Notes: generated by a model from the letters alone, not told the origin. A stretch of DNA of 64,000 nucleotides from Streptacidiphilus fuscans (GCF_015690355.1 NZ_JADPRT010000005.1:450503-514502), one strand, 5' to 3'; shown: positions 54,418 through 63,673, numbered from the stretch's first letter. Numbers and translations: made by a program.

Positions 54418-55788
54418 TCAGCCGCGCAGTTCGCCGTTGGGCTGGACGCGCTCCAGGACCTGGCGCATGGCGGCGACGGTCTCCTTGGCCTCGCCCTCGG
54501 TCATGATCAGCGCCGGGGAGAGCACCAGGGAGTGGGCGCAGTCGCGGACGATGACGCCGGTCTCGCGGCGGATCACGTCCGGCAGCAGCGGCTGGAGCAT
54601 CGGCAGCGGCTCGCGCGTGGCACGGTCGGCGACCAGCTCGACGGCGAGCATCATCCCGACCGAGCGGATCTCGCCGACGATCGGCAGGTCGCCCAACTGG
54701 GCGTCCAGCTCCCGGTGCAGGAAGCCGCCGATCTCGACGGCGCGGTCCAGCAGGCCCTCGCGCTCGATGATGTCCAGGTTCTCGAGCGCGACCGCGGCGG
54801 CCACCGGGTGGCCGTTGTAGGTGTAGCCCATCGGGAAGCCGTGGTCGGCCAGCAGCTGCTCCGCGACATGGTCGCCGACCAGCAGCGCGCCGAGCGGGAT
54901 GTAGCCGGAGGTGATCCCCTTGGCGGTGACGATGATGTCGGGGCGGACGTCGAAGTGCTGTGCGGCGAACCACTTTCCGACGCGGCCGTAGGCGGTGACC
55001 ACCTCGTCCAGGATCAGCAGGATGCCGTGACGGTCCAGCACCTCGCGCACCCGCGGCCAGTAGTCAGCCGGCGGCACCAGCATGCCGCCGACGCCCATGA
55101 TCGGCTCGCCGATCATCGCGGCGATGTTGCCGGGGCCGATCTCGGCGATCCGCTGCTCGAGCTCGGCGATCAGGAAGTCGGTGACGTCTGTGAGTGTCGC
55201 AGTCTGCCCCTGGAAGAGCTCGCTGCGGTACGGCCACGGCGGGGTCAGGTGCGAGACGTGCGGCATCATCGGGGCGAAGCCCTCGTGGTAGACCGGGAAG
55301 CCGGTCGCCGAGCCGCCGCCGTACCCGATGCCGTGGTAGGCCTTGTCGCGCGCCAGGATCCAGGTGCGGGAGGACTCGCCGCGGCGGTGGTGGTAGTAGC
55401 GGGCCATCTTGATGGCGGCCTCGTTGCCCTCCGAGCCTCCGGAGGTGAAGTAGACGTGGTTCAGGCCCTCGGGCGCGATCGAGGTGAGCTTGGTGGCCAG
55501 CTCGATCGCCGGGTCGTTGGAGAACTCCCAGAAGCTGGTGAAGTACTCCAGCTTGGCCATCTGCTCGTAGGCGGCGCGGGCCACCTCCTCGCGGCCGTGG
55601 CCGATCTGGGCGAGCCAGAGTCCGCCGGTCGCGTCGAGGTAGGAGCGGCCGTCCACGTCGGTGAGGCGGCAGCCGGAACCCTCGGTCATCACGACGCGCT
55701 CGGTGACCGAGCCGGGCAGGTAGGGGTGGATGATCCGGGCCCGGTCGGCGTCGCGCAGCTGGTCGGGGCTCATCGGGGTGCGGCTCAT
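54418..55788 (-). CDS. Class III (omega) aminotransferase
   Basis: A 456-residue PLP enzyme that moves an amino group from an amine or omega-amino acid to a keto acid. The PLP lysine is in [18 protein letters not shown], the Asp of [18 protein letters not shown] binds the pyridine nitrogen, and [19 protein letters not shown] binds the phosphate. The layout is that of pyruvate-dependent omega-transaminases (putrescine/beta-alanine type) rather than GABA:2-oxoglutarate GabT, judged by eye. The start is set at [10 protein letters not shown] because upstream codons do not look coding. The dehydrogenase upstream would oxidise its aldehyde product. Confidence 0.9.
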   Translation of the reverse strand: MSRTPMSPDQLRDADRARIIHPYLPGSVTERVVMTEGSGCRLTDVDGRSYLDATGGLWLAQIGHGREEVARAAYEQMAKLEYFTSFWEFSNDPAIELATKLTSIAPEGLNHVYFTSGGSEGNEAAIKMARYYHHRRGESSRTWILARDKAYHGIGYGGGSATGFPVYHEGFAPMMPHVSHLTPPWPYRSELFQGQTATLTDVTDFLIAELEQRIAEIGPGNIAAMIGEPIMGVGGMLVPPADYWPRVREVLDRHGILLILDEVVTAYGRVGKWFAAQHFDVRPDIIVTAKGITSGYIPLGALLVGDHVAEQLLADHGFPMGYTYNGHPVAAAVALENLDIIEREGLLDRAVEIGGFLHRELDAQLGDLPIVGEIRSVGMMLAVELVADRATREPLPMLQPLLPDVIRRETGVIVRDCAHSLVLSPALIMTEGEAKETVAAMRQVLERVQPNGELRG

Positions 55789-55847
55789 GGCGGTGCTGCC
55801 TTTCTTGCTTGTCTTGCCGGCTCGGAGACTGAAGCGCTGGGCGGTGC

Positions 55848-57353
55848 TCAGCCGAAGGAGATCCAGGTCGTCTTCAGGCCCGTGTACTTGTCGAAGGAGT
55901 GGAGCGAGAGGTCGCGTCCGAAGCCGGACTGCTTGAAGCCGCCGAACGGCGTCACCGGGCCCAGCGCGTCGACCGTGTTGACCGAGACGGTCCCGGCGTG
56001 GAGCGCGTCGGCGACGCGGTGGGCGCGGGCGAGGTCGGTGGTCCACAGCGACGCGGCCAGGCCGTAGTCGGAGTCGTTGGCGATCCGCACCGCCTCGGCC
56101 TCGTCCCGGAACGGAAGGACCGTCAGCACCGGGCCGAACAGCTCCTCACGGGCGAGCGGCGCGTCGGCCGGGAGGCCGGTGACGATCGTGGGGTCGACGA
56201 ACGCGCCGATCCGTTCCGGACGGGTGCCGCCGTGGACGACCCGGCCGCCCTGGGCGCGGGCCGCGTCGACGGCGGCGACCAGGCGCTGGGCCTGAGCCTC
56301 GTCGACCACCGGACCGAGACGCGTGGCCGGGTCGAGCGGGTCGCCGGGCCGGTAGCCGGCGGCGTGCTCGGCGACGCGGGCGGTGAACTCCTCGGCGATG
56401 TCGGCGTGGACCAGCAGCCGGGTGTTGGCGGAGCAGACCTGGCCGGCGTTGAAGCAGAACCCGAAGGCCGCGCGCTCGGCGGCGGCGTCGAGGTCCGCGT
56501 CGGGGAAGACGAGGTTGGGGCTCTTGCCGCCCGCCTCCAGCCAGACCTGCTTGCCGTTGGACTGCGCGGCGTAGGAGAGGAAGAGCCGGCCGACGGCAGT
56601 GGAGCCGGTGAACGCCAGCACGTCCACGTCCAGGTGCAGGCCGAGCGCGCGTCCGGCGGTCTCGCCGAGGCCGGGCACGACGTTGAGCACTCCCTCCGGG
56701 ATGCCCGCCTCGACCGCGAGCCGGGCCAGCAGCAGCACGGACTGCGGCGACTGCTCGGCGGGCTTGAGGACGACGCTGTTGCCCGCGGCGAGCGCCGGGG
56801 CCAGCTTCCAGGAGGCCAGGTCCAGCGGGAAGTTCCACGGCACCACCGCGCCGACGACGCCGAGCGGGACGCGGCGCACCAGCGCCAGGTTGCCGGGCGC
56901 TGTGGGGGCGACCTCGTCGTAGAGCTTGTCGGCGGCCTCGGCGTGCCAGGCGAAGCAGCCTGCCGCGCCGGGGACGTCGACCGCGAGCGCCTCGGCGACG
57001 GGCTTGCCCATGTCGAGCGAGTCGTACAGGGCCAGTTCGGGGCCGTGCTGCTCGATCAGTTCGGCGAGCCGCAGCAGCCGCTTCTTGCGCGCCTCGGGCG
57101 CCAGGCCGGACCAGCGGCCGTCGGCGAAGGCGGCACGGGCCGAGCGGACGGCGGCGTCGACGTCCGCGGCGTCGCAGGCGGCGATCTCGGCGAGCGCCTT
57201 GCCCGTCGCCGGGTCGACGTCGGTGAACGTCGCGCCGGAGACCGCGTCGCGGTGGTCGCCGTCGACGAAGGCGCGGGTCTGCGGGGTGAGCGCGGCGGCC
57301 CGGGCCTGCCAGTCGGAGCGGGAATCGGACTGGGAAGGAGTGGAGTCACTCAT
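55848..57353 (-). CDS. Aldehyde dehydrogenase, PuuC-like
   Basis: A 501-residue NAD(P)-dependent aldehyde dehydrogenase. The catalytic Cys is in [15 protein letters not shown], the Glu in [14 protein letters not shown], and the cofactor-binding [23 protein letters not shown] is complete. The C-terminal [27 protein letters not shown] is typical of the PuuC/aldehyde dehydrogenase group acting on (glutamyl-)aminobutyraldehyde. It is the first gene of the minus-strand operon with the aminotransferase and permease, and its promoter carries a TetR-type site. Confidence 0.92.
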   Translation of the reverse strand: MSDSTPSQSDSRSDWQARAAALTPQTRAFVDGDHRDAVSGATFTDVDPATGKALAEIAACDAADVDAAVRSARAAFADGRWSGLAPEARKKRLLRLAELIEQHGPELALYDSLDMGKPVAEALAVDVPGAAGCFAWHAEAADKLYDEVAPTAPGNLALVRRVPLGVVGAVVPWNFPLDLASWKLAPALAAGNSVVLKPAEQSPQSVLLLARLAVEAGIPEGVLNVVPGLGETAGRALGLHLDVDVLAFTGSTAVGRLFLSYAAQSNGKQVWLEAGGKSPNLVFPDADLDAAAERAAFGFCFNAGQVCSANTRLLVHADIAEEFTARVAEHAAGYRPGDPLDPATRLGPVVDEAQAQRLVAAVDAARAQGGRVVHGGTRPERIGAFVDPTIVTGLPADAPLAREELFGPVLTVLPFRDEAEAVRIANDSDYGLAASLWTTDLARAHRVADALHAGTVSVNTVDALGPVTPFGGFKQSGFGRDLSLHSFDKYTGLKTTWISFG

Positions 57354-57385
57354 GGGAGGGGGTCCTCAGGTGTGCTCGCCAGTTC

Positions 57386-57403
57386 TTTGATGCGAGATTC
57401 AAA
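57386..57403. promoter_or_regulatory. Operator copy 1 in the divergent dehydrogenase/TetR region
   Basis: TTTGATGCGAGATTCAAA has TTTGA/TCAAA inverted ends and shares its first 11 bases with the site at 57453. It lies 33 bp upstream of the dehydrogenase start. Confidence 0.65.
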
Positions 57404-57452
57404 CAATGGGTGAAGCCCGCGTCAATGACTGGAGCGGATAAACGTTGAAATA

Positions 57453-57470
57453 TTTGATGCGAGTGTCAGA
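57453..57470. promoter_or_regulatory. Operator copy 2 in the divergent dehydrogenase/TetR region
   Basis: TTTGATGCGAGTGTCAGA repeats TTTGATGCGAG 67 bp from copy 1, with a weaker right half. It ends 11 bp before the chosen TetR start. Confidence 0.6.
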
Positions 57471-57481
57471 GAATGCTTGGC

Positions 57482-58087
57482 ATGGCGCGACCGAAGAACC
57501 AGGAAGCCCGCCGCGGCGCACTGATCGACGCCGCCGGACGGGCCATCGCGGACCGAGGCATGGCCGGACTGCGGATCAAGGACATCGCCGCCGAGGCAGG
57601 CGTCTCGGCGGGGTCGGTCCTCTACTACTATCCGGAGCTCGACGACCTCGTCCTCGCCGTCCACCAGGACGCCGTGGAGACCTATCTGACGCAGCGTCAG
57701 CAGGACGCCGACGCGCCGGAAGGCCCGGTCGCGCGGATGCGCGCCGCGCTGGCCTCCGGGCTGCCGGAGGGGCCCGACGACCCGGTGCACCGGCTCCTCT
57801 TCGAGCTGCACGGCGTCGCCGACCGCAGCGCCGCGCACGCGGCGCTGATGGCGTCGCTCTTCGCCCGCGAGGTGGCCCTCTACTCGACGTTGCTGCAGGT
57901 GGGCGCGGCCGCGGGCGACTTCGTGCTCGTCGCCGCAAAGGTGTCCGACCTGGCCCGCAACCTCGTCGCGATGGAGGACGGCTACGGGCTCCACATCGTC
58001 GCCCGCAACCCGGCGGTCGACCGCGCCACGGCGCTGACGCTGCTGACCGCCTACGCCCGCGCGATCACGGGGTGTCCCGAGCTGTAG
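57482..58087 (+). CDS. TetR-family regulator of the aminotransferase/dehydrogenase operon
   Basis: A 201-residue TetR protein: MARPKNQEARRGALIDAAGRAI, helix-turn-helix GLRIKDIAAEAGVSAGSVLYYYPELDDLV, then a helical ligand domain. ATG 57482 is preferred because homologues usually start MARP; ATG 57473 would almost abut operator copy 2. It is divergent from the dehydrogenase gene and probably represses both directions. The last 23 bp overlap the convergent M20 gene. Confidence 0.88.
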   Translation: MARPKNQEARRGALIDAAGRAIADRGMAGLRIKDIAAEAGVSAGSVLYYYPELDDLVLAVHQDAVETYLTQRQQDADAPEGPVARMRAALASGLPEGPDDPVHRLLFELHGVADRSAAHAALMASLFAREVALYSTLLQVGAAAGDFVLVAAKVSDLARNLVAMEDGYGLHIVARNPAVDRATALTLLTAYARAITGCPEL

Positions 58088-59255
58088 CGTCACCGGCCGC
58101 GTTCGCCGCCGCCAGGTTCCCCACCGCCAGGTCGGCCGCCGTCAGCGCGAGCGCCTGCGCGCCCACCAGCAGGGCCGCGTCGGCGGCCGGGGTCGCGCAG
58201 GCGGCGGCGAACTCGCGCTGGTGGTTGACGGCAGGGAGCGAGTCGATGCCGATGTACGGGTGCAGCGCGCGGACGACGCGGGAAACGTTGCCCATGTCGG
58301 TCGAGGCCCGGTTCATCCGCGCCGCCGGATCGCCCGGCGCGGCGAACCGGCGGCCGAGCGACTCCGCGTTGCGGCGGTAGAGCGCCGCCAGCTCCGCGTC
58401 ATTGCGGAACTCCGAGTAGGGCGGCGACTCCGGCTCGATCTCCAGCGCGCAGCCGGAGGCCAGCGCACCGGCCCGGAAGCACGCCTCCACCCGGCCCTGG
58501 ACCTTCTCCAGCTCCTCCAGGCTTCCCGCGCGGACGTACCAACGGCCTTCCGTCCGCTCCGGGATGGCGTTGGGCGCCTCTCCCCCACGGGTCACCAGCC
58601 CGTGCACCCGTGTGGTCTGCGGCAGTTGCTGGCGCAGCAGCCCGATGCCGACCTGGGCGACGGTGAACGCGTCGGCGGCGTTGCGTCCCTGCTCCGGATA
58701 GGCGGCGGCGTGCGCGGCCCGTCCGGTGTACCGGACGTTCAGGTGGGCCACGGCGAAGGGTTCGGCCTCGGCGACGTCGACCGGGCCCGGGTGGACCATC
58801 ATCGCCACATCGACGCCCTCGAACGCGCCGCGCTCCAGCATCAGGATCTTGCCGCCGCCGCCCTCCTCGGCGGGCGTGCCCAGGACGGTGACGGTCAGTC
58901 CGAGGTCGTCCGCGACCTTGGCCAGCCCGGCCGCCGCGCCCACCGCCGAGGCGGCGATGATGTTGTGCCCACAGGCGTGCCCGAGACCGGGCAGCGCGTC
59001 GTACTCGGCGCAGAGCGCGACATGCAGCGGTCCGCTGCCGACGGTGGCGGCGAAGGCGGTCGGCAGCTCGCAGACGCCGGGGGTCACGGCGTAGCCGAGG
59101 TCGTCCAGGAGCGAGGCGGTCCAGCGGGCCGCCTTCTCCTCCTCCCAGGCCGTCTCCGGGCTGGCGTGCAGGCGGTGGGAGAGGGCGGTCAACTCCCGCT
59201 CCAGCGCGGCGACCCCAGCGCCGACGGCCGCCCTCAGGGCATCGCGGCCTGTCAT
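58065..59255 (-). CDS. M20-family amidohydrolase/peptidase
   Basis: A 396-residue zinc-dependent amidohydrolase of the M20D type (AbgB/HipO-like). Metal ligands appear in LCAEYDALPGLGHACGHN (Asp and His), TPAEEGGGGK (Glu-Glu) and MMVHPGP (His); the dimerisation domain begins around HLNVRYTGRAAHAAAYPEQGRNA. It hydrolyses an N-acyl amino acid or similar amide in the cytoplasm. It is the last of three coupled genes: its ATG overlaps the DUF1028 stop by one base (ATGA). Its 3' end overlaps the convergent TetR gene. Confidence 0.9.
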   Translation of the reverse strand: MTGRDALRAAVGAGVAALERELTALSHRLHASPETAWEEEKAARWTASLLDDLGYAVTPGVCELPTAFAATVGSGPLHVALCAEYDALPGLGHACGHNIIAASAVGAAAGLAKVADDLGLTVTVLGTPAEEGGGGKILMLERGAFEGVDVAMMVHPGPVDVAEAEPFAVAHLNVRYTGRAAHAAAYPEQGRNAADAFTVAQVGIGLLRQQLPQTTRVHGLVTRGGEAPNAIPERTEGRWYVRAGSLEELEKVQGRVEACFRAGALASGCALEIEPESPPYSEFRNDAELAALYRRNAESLGRRFAAPGDPAARMNRASTDMGNVSRVVRALHPYIGIDSLPAVNHQREFAAACATPAADAALLVGAQALALTAADLAVGNLAAANAAGDATARDTP

Positions 59256-59932
59256 CACAGGTCCCCGGGGACGCCGTAGCTGGGCGCCAGCTCGGGTGCG
59301 AGCGCCCGCTGGACATAGGCGTCCTGCTGCGGCTCCCACAGCCGCCACAGCGCGCCGAGTTCGGCGACCGGGTCGCCCTCGGTCCAGTCGACGCGCAGGT
59401 CGACCACCGGCCAGGGCACGGTGTCGGCGACCAGCAGCCCGGCCGAGTGCACCGGCCCCTCCTCGCCCCCCGCCGCGAGACCGGCCGCCAGCCCGTCCAA
59501 CAGGCGCTGCGCGAGCGGGAGTTCGGGCCGCGCGGCGAAGGCGTCGACCATGGCCCGGGTGACGCCGCCTGCGGCGAGCATGTTGCCCGCCGCCACGCAG
59601 TCCGCGCCGATGACCTGCGCGCGGTTCCCGAGCGCGTGCTCGCCGGTGAAGGCGGCGGCGTTGCCGTCGATGCCGACGGCCGTCAACTGGCGCCAGGCGA
59701 CCAGGCTTTCGGTCTCCGCGGTGTGCCGGACGGCCTCCTCGGCGCTGGAACCGGCCGCGATCAGGTCGAGCAGCCACGGGCCGAGCCGCGGATCGGTGAC
59801 GTTCTGCGTGCACACCGCCCCGACACCCGCGCGTACATGGGCGCAGCGGGAGGCGACGGCCGGGCTGGAGGAGGTGATCGCCACCCCGACCTGTCCGGTG
59901 CGGGCGCAGCGCGCCGCGAGCGAGAAGGTCAC
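59255..59932 (-). CDS. DUF1028 protein (Ntn-hydrolase-like)
   Basis: A 225-residue DUF1028 protein: TFSLAARCARTGQVGVAITSSSPAVASRCAHVRAGVGAVCTQN (split over strands), then NRAQVIGADCVAAGNMLAAGGV and GLLVADTVPWPVVDLRVDW. The fold is related to Ntn hydrolases, and members often occur with RidA and amidohydrolase genes in catabolic operons. The GTG start overlaps the RidA stop (GTGA). Confidence 0.88.
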   Translation of the reverse strand: MTFSLAARCARTGQVGVAITSSSPAVASRCAHVRAGVGAVCTQNVTDPRLGPWLLDLIAAGSSAEEAVRHTAETESLVAWRQLTAVGIDGNAAAFTGEHALGNRAQVIGADCVAAGNMLAAGGVTRAMVDAFAARPELPLAQRLLDGLAAGLAAGGEEGPVHSAGLLVADTVPWPVVDLRVDWTEGDPVAELGALWRLWEPQQDAYVQRALAPELAPSYGVPGDL

Positions 59933-60402
59933 AGCAGCTCACCCCGCTCGGCGGCCTTGGCGTGCCGGATCCCGGCGGCCTCGGCCCGGCGCGAGGCCGG
60001 GATGACGGCGGTGGCGTCGATCTCCACCAGCCACTCGGGCCGGGCCAGGGCGGAGACCACCAGGCCGGTCGAGACGTAGTGCACGCCCTTGAGCCAGCGG
60101 CCCATCACCGTGTAGACCGGCTCGCGGAAGCGGATGTCCGTCAGGTAGACGGTGATCTTCGTGATCTCGTCCAGCGCACTGCCGGACTCCTCCAGCAGCA
60201 TGGCGATGTTGGCCATCGCCCGCTCCGCCTGCGCCTCGACGTCGCCGATGCCGACGCTCTCGCGGGTGTCCAGGTCCTGGCCGATCTGACCGCGCAGGTA
60301 GACCGTGCCCTCGGCGACGACTGCCTGGGCCAGGTCGTTGGCGAGGTTCTGCTCGGGGTAGGTGGCGGCCGTGTTGAAGCGCCGCAGCCGGTGATGGACC
60401 AT
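59929..60402 (-). CDS. RidA-family enamine/imine deaminase
   Basis: A 157-residue RidA/YjgF/Rid7C-like protein: VYLRGQIGQDLDTRES, then QAERAMANIAMLLEESGSALDEITKITVYLTDIRFREPVYTVMGRWL and EWLVEIDATAVIP. Its C-terminal extension (ASRRAEAAGIRHAKAAER) is longer than classical RidA (about 130 residues). It probably hydrolyses reactive enamine or imine intermediates of the pathway run by the two downstream genes. First gene of the coupled operon; a LysR regulator is divergent. Confidence 0.88.
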   Translation of the reverse strand: MVHHRLRRFNTAATYPEQNLANDLAQAVVAEGTVYLRGQIGQDLDTRESVGIGDVEAQAERAMANIAMLLEESGSALDEITKITVYLTDIRFREPVYTVMGRWLKGVHYVSTGLVVSALARPEWLVEIDATAVIPASRRAEAAGIRHAKAAERGELL

Positions 60403-60469
60403 CAGTGACCGCTCCCGGGGCTTGCTGTCTGGGGTGGGGCGCGACCGGAGGAGGCCGCAGCACCACTAT

Positions 60470-60484
60470 GGAAGCGGCACTTCC
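60470..60484. promoter_or_regulatory. Candidate LysR site in the divergent RidA/LysR gap
   Basis: GGAAG and CTTCC flank 5 bases; a second imperfect symmetry (TAAAG/CTTTA) follows at about 60490-60505. Both lie in the 144-bp gap between the RidA operon and the LysR gene. Confidence 0.35.
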
Positions 60485-60546
60485 TTTGGTAAAGCAGATC
60501 TTTTAGGGTTGGGTCATCTTCAATTCAGATGAACAGGGGCGCGCCG

Positions 60547-61470
60547 ATGGCAGCAGACACGCCGGACACGGTCCGGTTCACGCTGACGCAGTTGCGCTAC
60601 TTCGTCGTGGCGGCCGAGGCGGGCAGCATGACGGCCGCCGCCGAGCGGCTGCTGATCGCGCAGTCCGCCGTCTCCACCGCCGTCTCGAACCTGGAGCACG
60701 AGCTCGGCGTGCAGCTGTTCATCCGCCGCAAGGGCAAGGGCCTGGTGGCCACCGCCGCCGGTGAACGCCTGCTGCTGCAGGCACGGGAGCTGCTCACCCA
60801 CGCGTCCGACGTGGCCGCCGAGGCGCGCGGCGGCGAGGGCGGGCTGAGCGGGGTGGTGCGGCTGGGCTGCTTCGTCACCCTCTCCCCCTTCGTCCTCCCC
60901 GGCCTGCTGGCCGCGGCGGCGGAGCGCCATCCCCACCTCCGCGTGGACGTCCTCGAAGGCGAGGCCGACGAGCTGGACCGGGCCCTGCGCACCGGGCGGA
61001 TCGACTTCGCGATCACCTACGACCTCGGCCTGGGCGTCGGCATCGCCCGCGAGACCGTCGCCTCGCTCCCCGCCCACGCGCTGGTCGCCGCCGACCACCC
61101 GCTGGCCGGGCGCGGCAGCATCGACCTGGCGGAGCTGGCCCACGAGCCGTTCGTCCTGCTCGACCTGCCGCACAGCCGCGACTACTTCTGGTCGCTGGTC
61201 ACCGCCACCGGCGTCACCCCGGCGATCCGCCACCGCTCCCACAACTACGAGGCGGTCCGCTCCCTGGTCGCCCTGGGCCACGGCTTCTCCGTCCTGCACC
61301 AGCGCCCCGCGACCGAGGCCACCTACAGCGGCGCCCGGGTGTCCGCCCTCGCCCTGACCAACGCGCACCCGCCCCTCGACCTGGTCCTCGCCCGGATGGA
61401 CGGCGTCCGCCAGACCGCCCGCGCGACGGCCGTGATGGACCTCGCCCACGAGCTCCTCGCCCCGGCCTGA
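60547..61470 (+). CDS. LysR-family regulator
   Basis: A 307-residue LysR-type regulator. The N-terminal helix-turn-helix is TLTQLRYFVVAAEAGSMTAAAERLLIAQSAVSTAVSNLEHELGVQLFIRR (split over helices). The periplasmic-binding-like effector domain runs from VVRLGCFVTLSPFVLPGLL to VLARMDGVRQT. ATG 60547 is preferred because AGGGG lies 7 nt upstream; ATG 60529 is in frame. It is divergent from the RidA-DUF1028-M20 operon and is its probable activator. Confidence 0.9.
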   Translation: MAADTPDTVRFTLTQLRYFVVAAEAGSMTAAAERLLIAQSAVSTAVSNLEHELGVQLFIRRKGKGLVATAAGERLLLQARELLTHASDVAAEARGGEGGLSGVVRLGCFVTLSPFVLPGLLAAAAERHPHLRVDVLEGEADELDRALRTGRIDFAITYDLGLGVGIARETVASLPAHALVAADHPLAGRGSIDLAELAHEPFVLLDLPHSRDYFWSLVTATGVTPAIRHRSHNYEAVRSLVALGHGFSVLHQRPATEATYSGARVSALALTNAHPPLDLVLARMDGVRQTARATAVMDLAHELLAPA

Positions 61471-61497
61471 CGGTTCGCCAGAGACGAGTGCAGAAAA

Positions 61498-61534
61498 GAG
61501 AGATGCGCGGCTGCCAGGCAGTCGCGCATCTCTC
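61498..61534. terminator. Bidirectional terminator between LysR and azoreductase genes
   Basis: GAGAGATGCGCG (61498-61509) and CGCGCATCTCTC (61523-61534) form a perfect 12-bp stem. The loop contains CTGCC-A-GGCAG, which extends it. An A-rich stretch precedes it. It lies 27 nt from each stop codon. Confidence 0.85.
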
Positions 61535-61560
61535 AGCAGCGTCGGGAGTATCCGGCGGTC

Positions 61561-62211
61561 TCAGGCGGCGATCAGCGCGGCCAGCTCCTTGGCCTTGTCC
61601 GCAGCCTCGGCGAGCGCCTGCTCGCGCGACGCCTCGGCCAGCGGGATCAGCTCGGACATGGCCGGGTTGACCTTGGCCAGCGTCAGCTCCGGGGTGATCA
61701 CGTGGACGTCCAGCTGCATCAGCGCGCCGAGCACGCCCTGAAGGAAGGGCGTGACGTAGTCCAGGCCCTCACGCGGGGTGCCGGCACCGTAGGCGCCGCC
61801 ACGGGAGGCGACCACGACGACCTTCTTGCCCACCACCGTGGAGTTCTCGCCCGCGGTGCGGCCCATGATGATCACCTGGTCCAGCCAGGCCTTCAGCGTG
61901 GACGGGATGCTCAGGTTGTACATCGGGGCGCCGATCAGGACCACGTCGGCGGCCTCCAGCTCGGCGGCCAGCTCGTTGCGCAGGGCCATCGCCTCACGCT
62001 GGGCGTCGTCGTGGGTGGACGGGTCGGCGAAGCCAGCCGCGATGCCGACCGCGTCCAGGTGCGGCAGCGGCTGGGCGGCGAGGTCGCGGTAGACGACCGT
62101 GCCCTCCGGGTGCTGGGCGAGCCAGTTCTCCCGGAAGGCCTGGGTCACCTCGCGCGAGGTGGAGCCGCCGGCCGGCAGAGCAGCGGAGTCGATGTGAAGC
62201 AGGGTGGCCAT
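61561..62211 (-). CDS. azoR: FMN-dependent NADH-azoreductase
   Basis: A 216-residue flavodoxin-fold quinone/azo reductase that uses FMN and NADH. Features are TLLHIDSAALPAGGSTSREVTQAF (phosphate loop), GAPMYNLSIPSTLKAWLDQVI (the AzoR signature around the FMN) and VVASRGGAYGAGTPREGLD. It protects against quinone and thiol stress. GAGGAG lies 7 nt before the ATG. It is divergent from an HxlR regulator whose likely operators lie between them. Confidence 0.93.
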   Translation of the reverse strand: MATLLHIDSAALPAGGSTSREVTQAFRENWLAQHPEGTVVYRDLAAQPLPHLDAVGIAAGFADPSTHDDAQREAMALRNELAAELEAADVVLIGAPMYNLSIPSTLKAWLDQVIIMGRTAGENSTVVGKKVVVVASRGGAYGAGTPREGLDYVTPFLQGVLGALMQLDVHVITPELTLAKVNPAMSELIPLAEASREQALAEAADKAKELAALIAA

Positions 62212-62248
62212 GGCCGTTCTCCTCGTTCGAAGGCAGGGGAAGTCATGC

Positions 62249-62303
62249 AAAGTAAGTGAGTGACAAACCCCTAGGGGCTTGTCTTCTCGCACCAGCTTAC
62301 TTT
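62249..62303. promoter_or_regulatory. Operator region between azoR and the HxlR gene
   Basis: A 20-bp palindrome with one mismatched pair, ACAAACCCCTAGGGGCTTGT (62263-62282), is framed by AAAGTAAG (62249-62256) and CTTACTTT (62296-62303), themselves inverted repeats. Confidence 0.65.
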
Positions 62304-62340
62304 TTCTCAGCGACTTGGCAAGCGGCGGTACGCTGGACCC

Positions 62341-62727
62341 ATGGCGGAGACAGCAGCGGCGGCACCGGCCGCACAGGGGGAAGAGATGTGCCTCGGCTCG
62401 GATGCCGCGGTCGAGCGCGTCTTCAAGCTGTTGGGCAAGCGGTGGACCGGGTTGGTGATCGCGTCGCTCATGTCCGGCCCCGTCCACTTCTCGGATCTGC
62501 GCCGCACAGTCCCCGGCATCAGCGAGCGCATGCTCTCCGACCGGCTCACCGAGCTCCAGACGGCCGCGCTGGTCGTCCGCGAGGTGCACGAGGGCCCGCC
62601 GCTCCGTGTCGCCTACCACCTCACCGACGCCGGCCGCGCGCTGCGCCCCGCGATGGAGGAGCTGCGCCGCTGGGCCGAGAGCCACCTCCCCGCCGACGGG
62701 GGCCCCTGCGTCGGTGGATGCGACTAG
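62341..62727 (+). CDS. HxlR-family regulator of azoR
   Basis: A 128-residue winged-helix regulator: AVERVFKLLGKRWTGLVIASLMSGPVHFSDLRRTVPGISERMLSDRLTELQ (split over helices) and the wing PPLRVAYHLTDAGRAL. A Cys after the N-terminal extension (EEMCLGSD) and two near the C-terminus (GPCVGGCD) could sense quinones or oxidation, as in other HxlR proteins (YodB-like). It is divergent from azoR. Confidence 0.9.
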   Translation: MAETAAAAPAAQGEEMCLGSDAAVERVFKLLGKRWTGLVIASLMSGPVHFSDLRRTVPGISERMLSDRLTELQTAALVVREVHEGPPLRVAYHLTDAGRALRPAMEELRRWAESHLPADGGPCVGGCD

Positions 62728-62764
62728 ACCTCTAGGCTTCCTGGGCTCAGAACACAGCGGTGGC

Positions 62765-63532
62765 TCAGAACACGGCCGTCGCGTGCATCTCCCAGACGAG
62801 AATCTCGGACGGCTCGACCGCGACCACGCGCTGACCGCCGGCGGCGGTGAAGCGGGCCGCGTCGCTGCGGGCAAGGACGCCCGCGCCCTCGATGGAGACC
62901 GCGCCGGACGCGACGAAGAGGTGCAGGAACGGCGCCTCGGGCAGCGTGACCTGCTGCCCCGGACGCAACCGCGCCGCGTGCAGGGCGGCGTGGCGGTTGC
63001 GGATCCGGATCGCCGTGGCGTCACGGTGCCGGTCCATGCCCGAGGCCACCGTGACCAGTGAGCCGCTCAGGAGTTCGTCGTCGATCTCCAGTTGCTCATA
63101 GCCCGGCGTGACGCCGGCCTCGTCGGGCAGCACCCACATCTGGACGAAGTGCACCAGGGTGGTGGGGAGTTCGCCGGTGAGTCGGTAGGTGTCGTTCTTC
63201 TCCGAGTGCAGGATCCCGGTGCCCGCGCTCATCCGCTGGGCCAGTCCGGGGTAGATCACGCCGGAGTGACCGCTGGAGTCCTGGTGGACGAGCGACCCCT
63301 GGAGCACCCAGGTGACGATCTCCATGTCCTGGTGCGGGTGCGTCTCGAAGCCTGTGCCGGGCTGCACCAGGTCCTCGTTGTTCACCAGCAGCAGGCCGTG
63401 GTGCAGGTTGGCCGGGTCCGGCCGACCGGTGCCGAAGGAGAAGGAATGCTTGGAGTCGAGCCAGGACAGCCGGCTCGACTGCCGTCCGTCGGCGCGTCGC
63501 ACGTCGATCGCTGGTGTCAGTAGTCCGGGCAT
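62765..63532 (-). CDS. Pirin-family protein
   Basis: A 255-residue bicupin. The N-terminal cupin has the pirin metal motif GTGFETHPHQDMEIVTWVLQGSLVHQDS (His-x-His and later His, split) and RMSAGTGILHSEKN with the fourth ligand. YhaK/pirin-like proteins can act as quercetinases or redox sensors. GAGG lies 5 nt before the ATG. It is divergent from a MarR regulator at 63674. Confidence 0.92.
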   Translation of the reverse strand: MPGLLTPAIDVRRADGRQSSRLSWLDSKHSFSFGTGRPDPANLHHGLLLVNNEDLVQPGTGFETHPHQDMEIVTWVLQGSLVHQDSSGHSGVIYPGLAQRMSAGTGILHSEKNDTYRLTGELPTTLVHFVQMWVLPDEAGVTPGYEQLEIDDELLSGSLVTVASGMDRHRDATAIRIRNRHAALHAARLRPGQQVTLPEAPFLHLFVASGAVSIEGAGVLARSDAARFTAAGGQRVVAVEPSEILVWEMHATAVF

Positions 63533-63555
63533 GGATGCCTCGCCTTGCTAGATAT

Positions 63556-63621
63556 TTCAACCTTCAACTTCAGGCTACGTCTCCATGACATGAATGTTCA
63601 AGTGAAAGTGCGCGGATCCAG
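63556..63621. promoter_or_regulatory. Divergent pirin/MarR control region with TTCAAC repeats
   Basis: TTCAAC occurs at 63556 and 63563, with TTCAGG at 63569; TTCAAGTGAA lies in the right part. TTCAA/TTGAA elements are usual for MarR sites. Confidence 0.4.
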
Positions 63622-63673
63622 TGGCTGCGGATTACCCATATCGTCCGCAAGATGCGGCTGATACGCTGCCAGG

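Noticed and set aside
54418..56046. Extended aminotransferase start at 56046
   Set aside because: The extra N-terminal residues are antisense to the neighbouring region and Arg/Pro-rich; homologous proteins start near residue 1 of the chosen frame.
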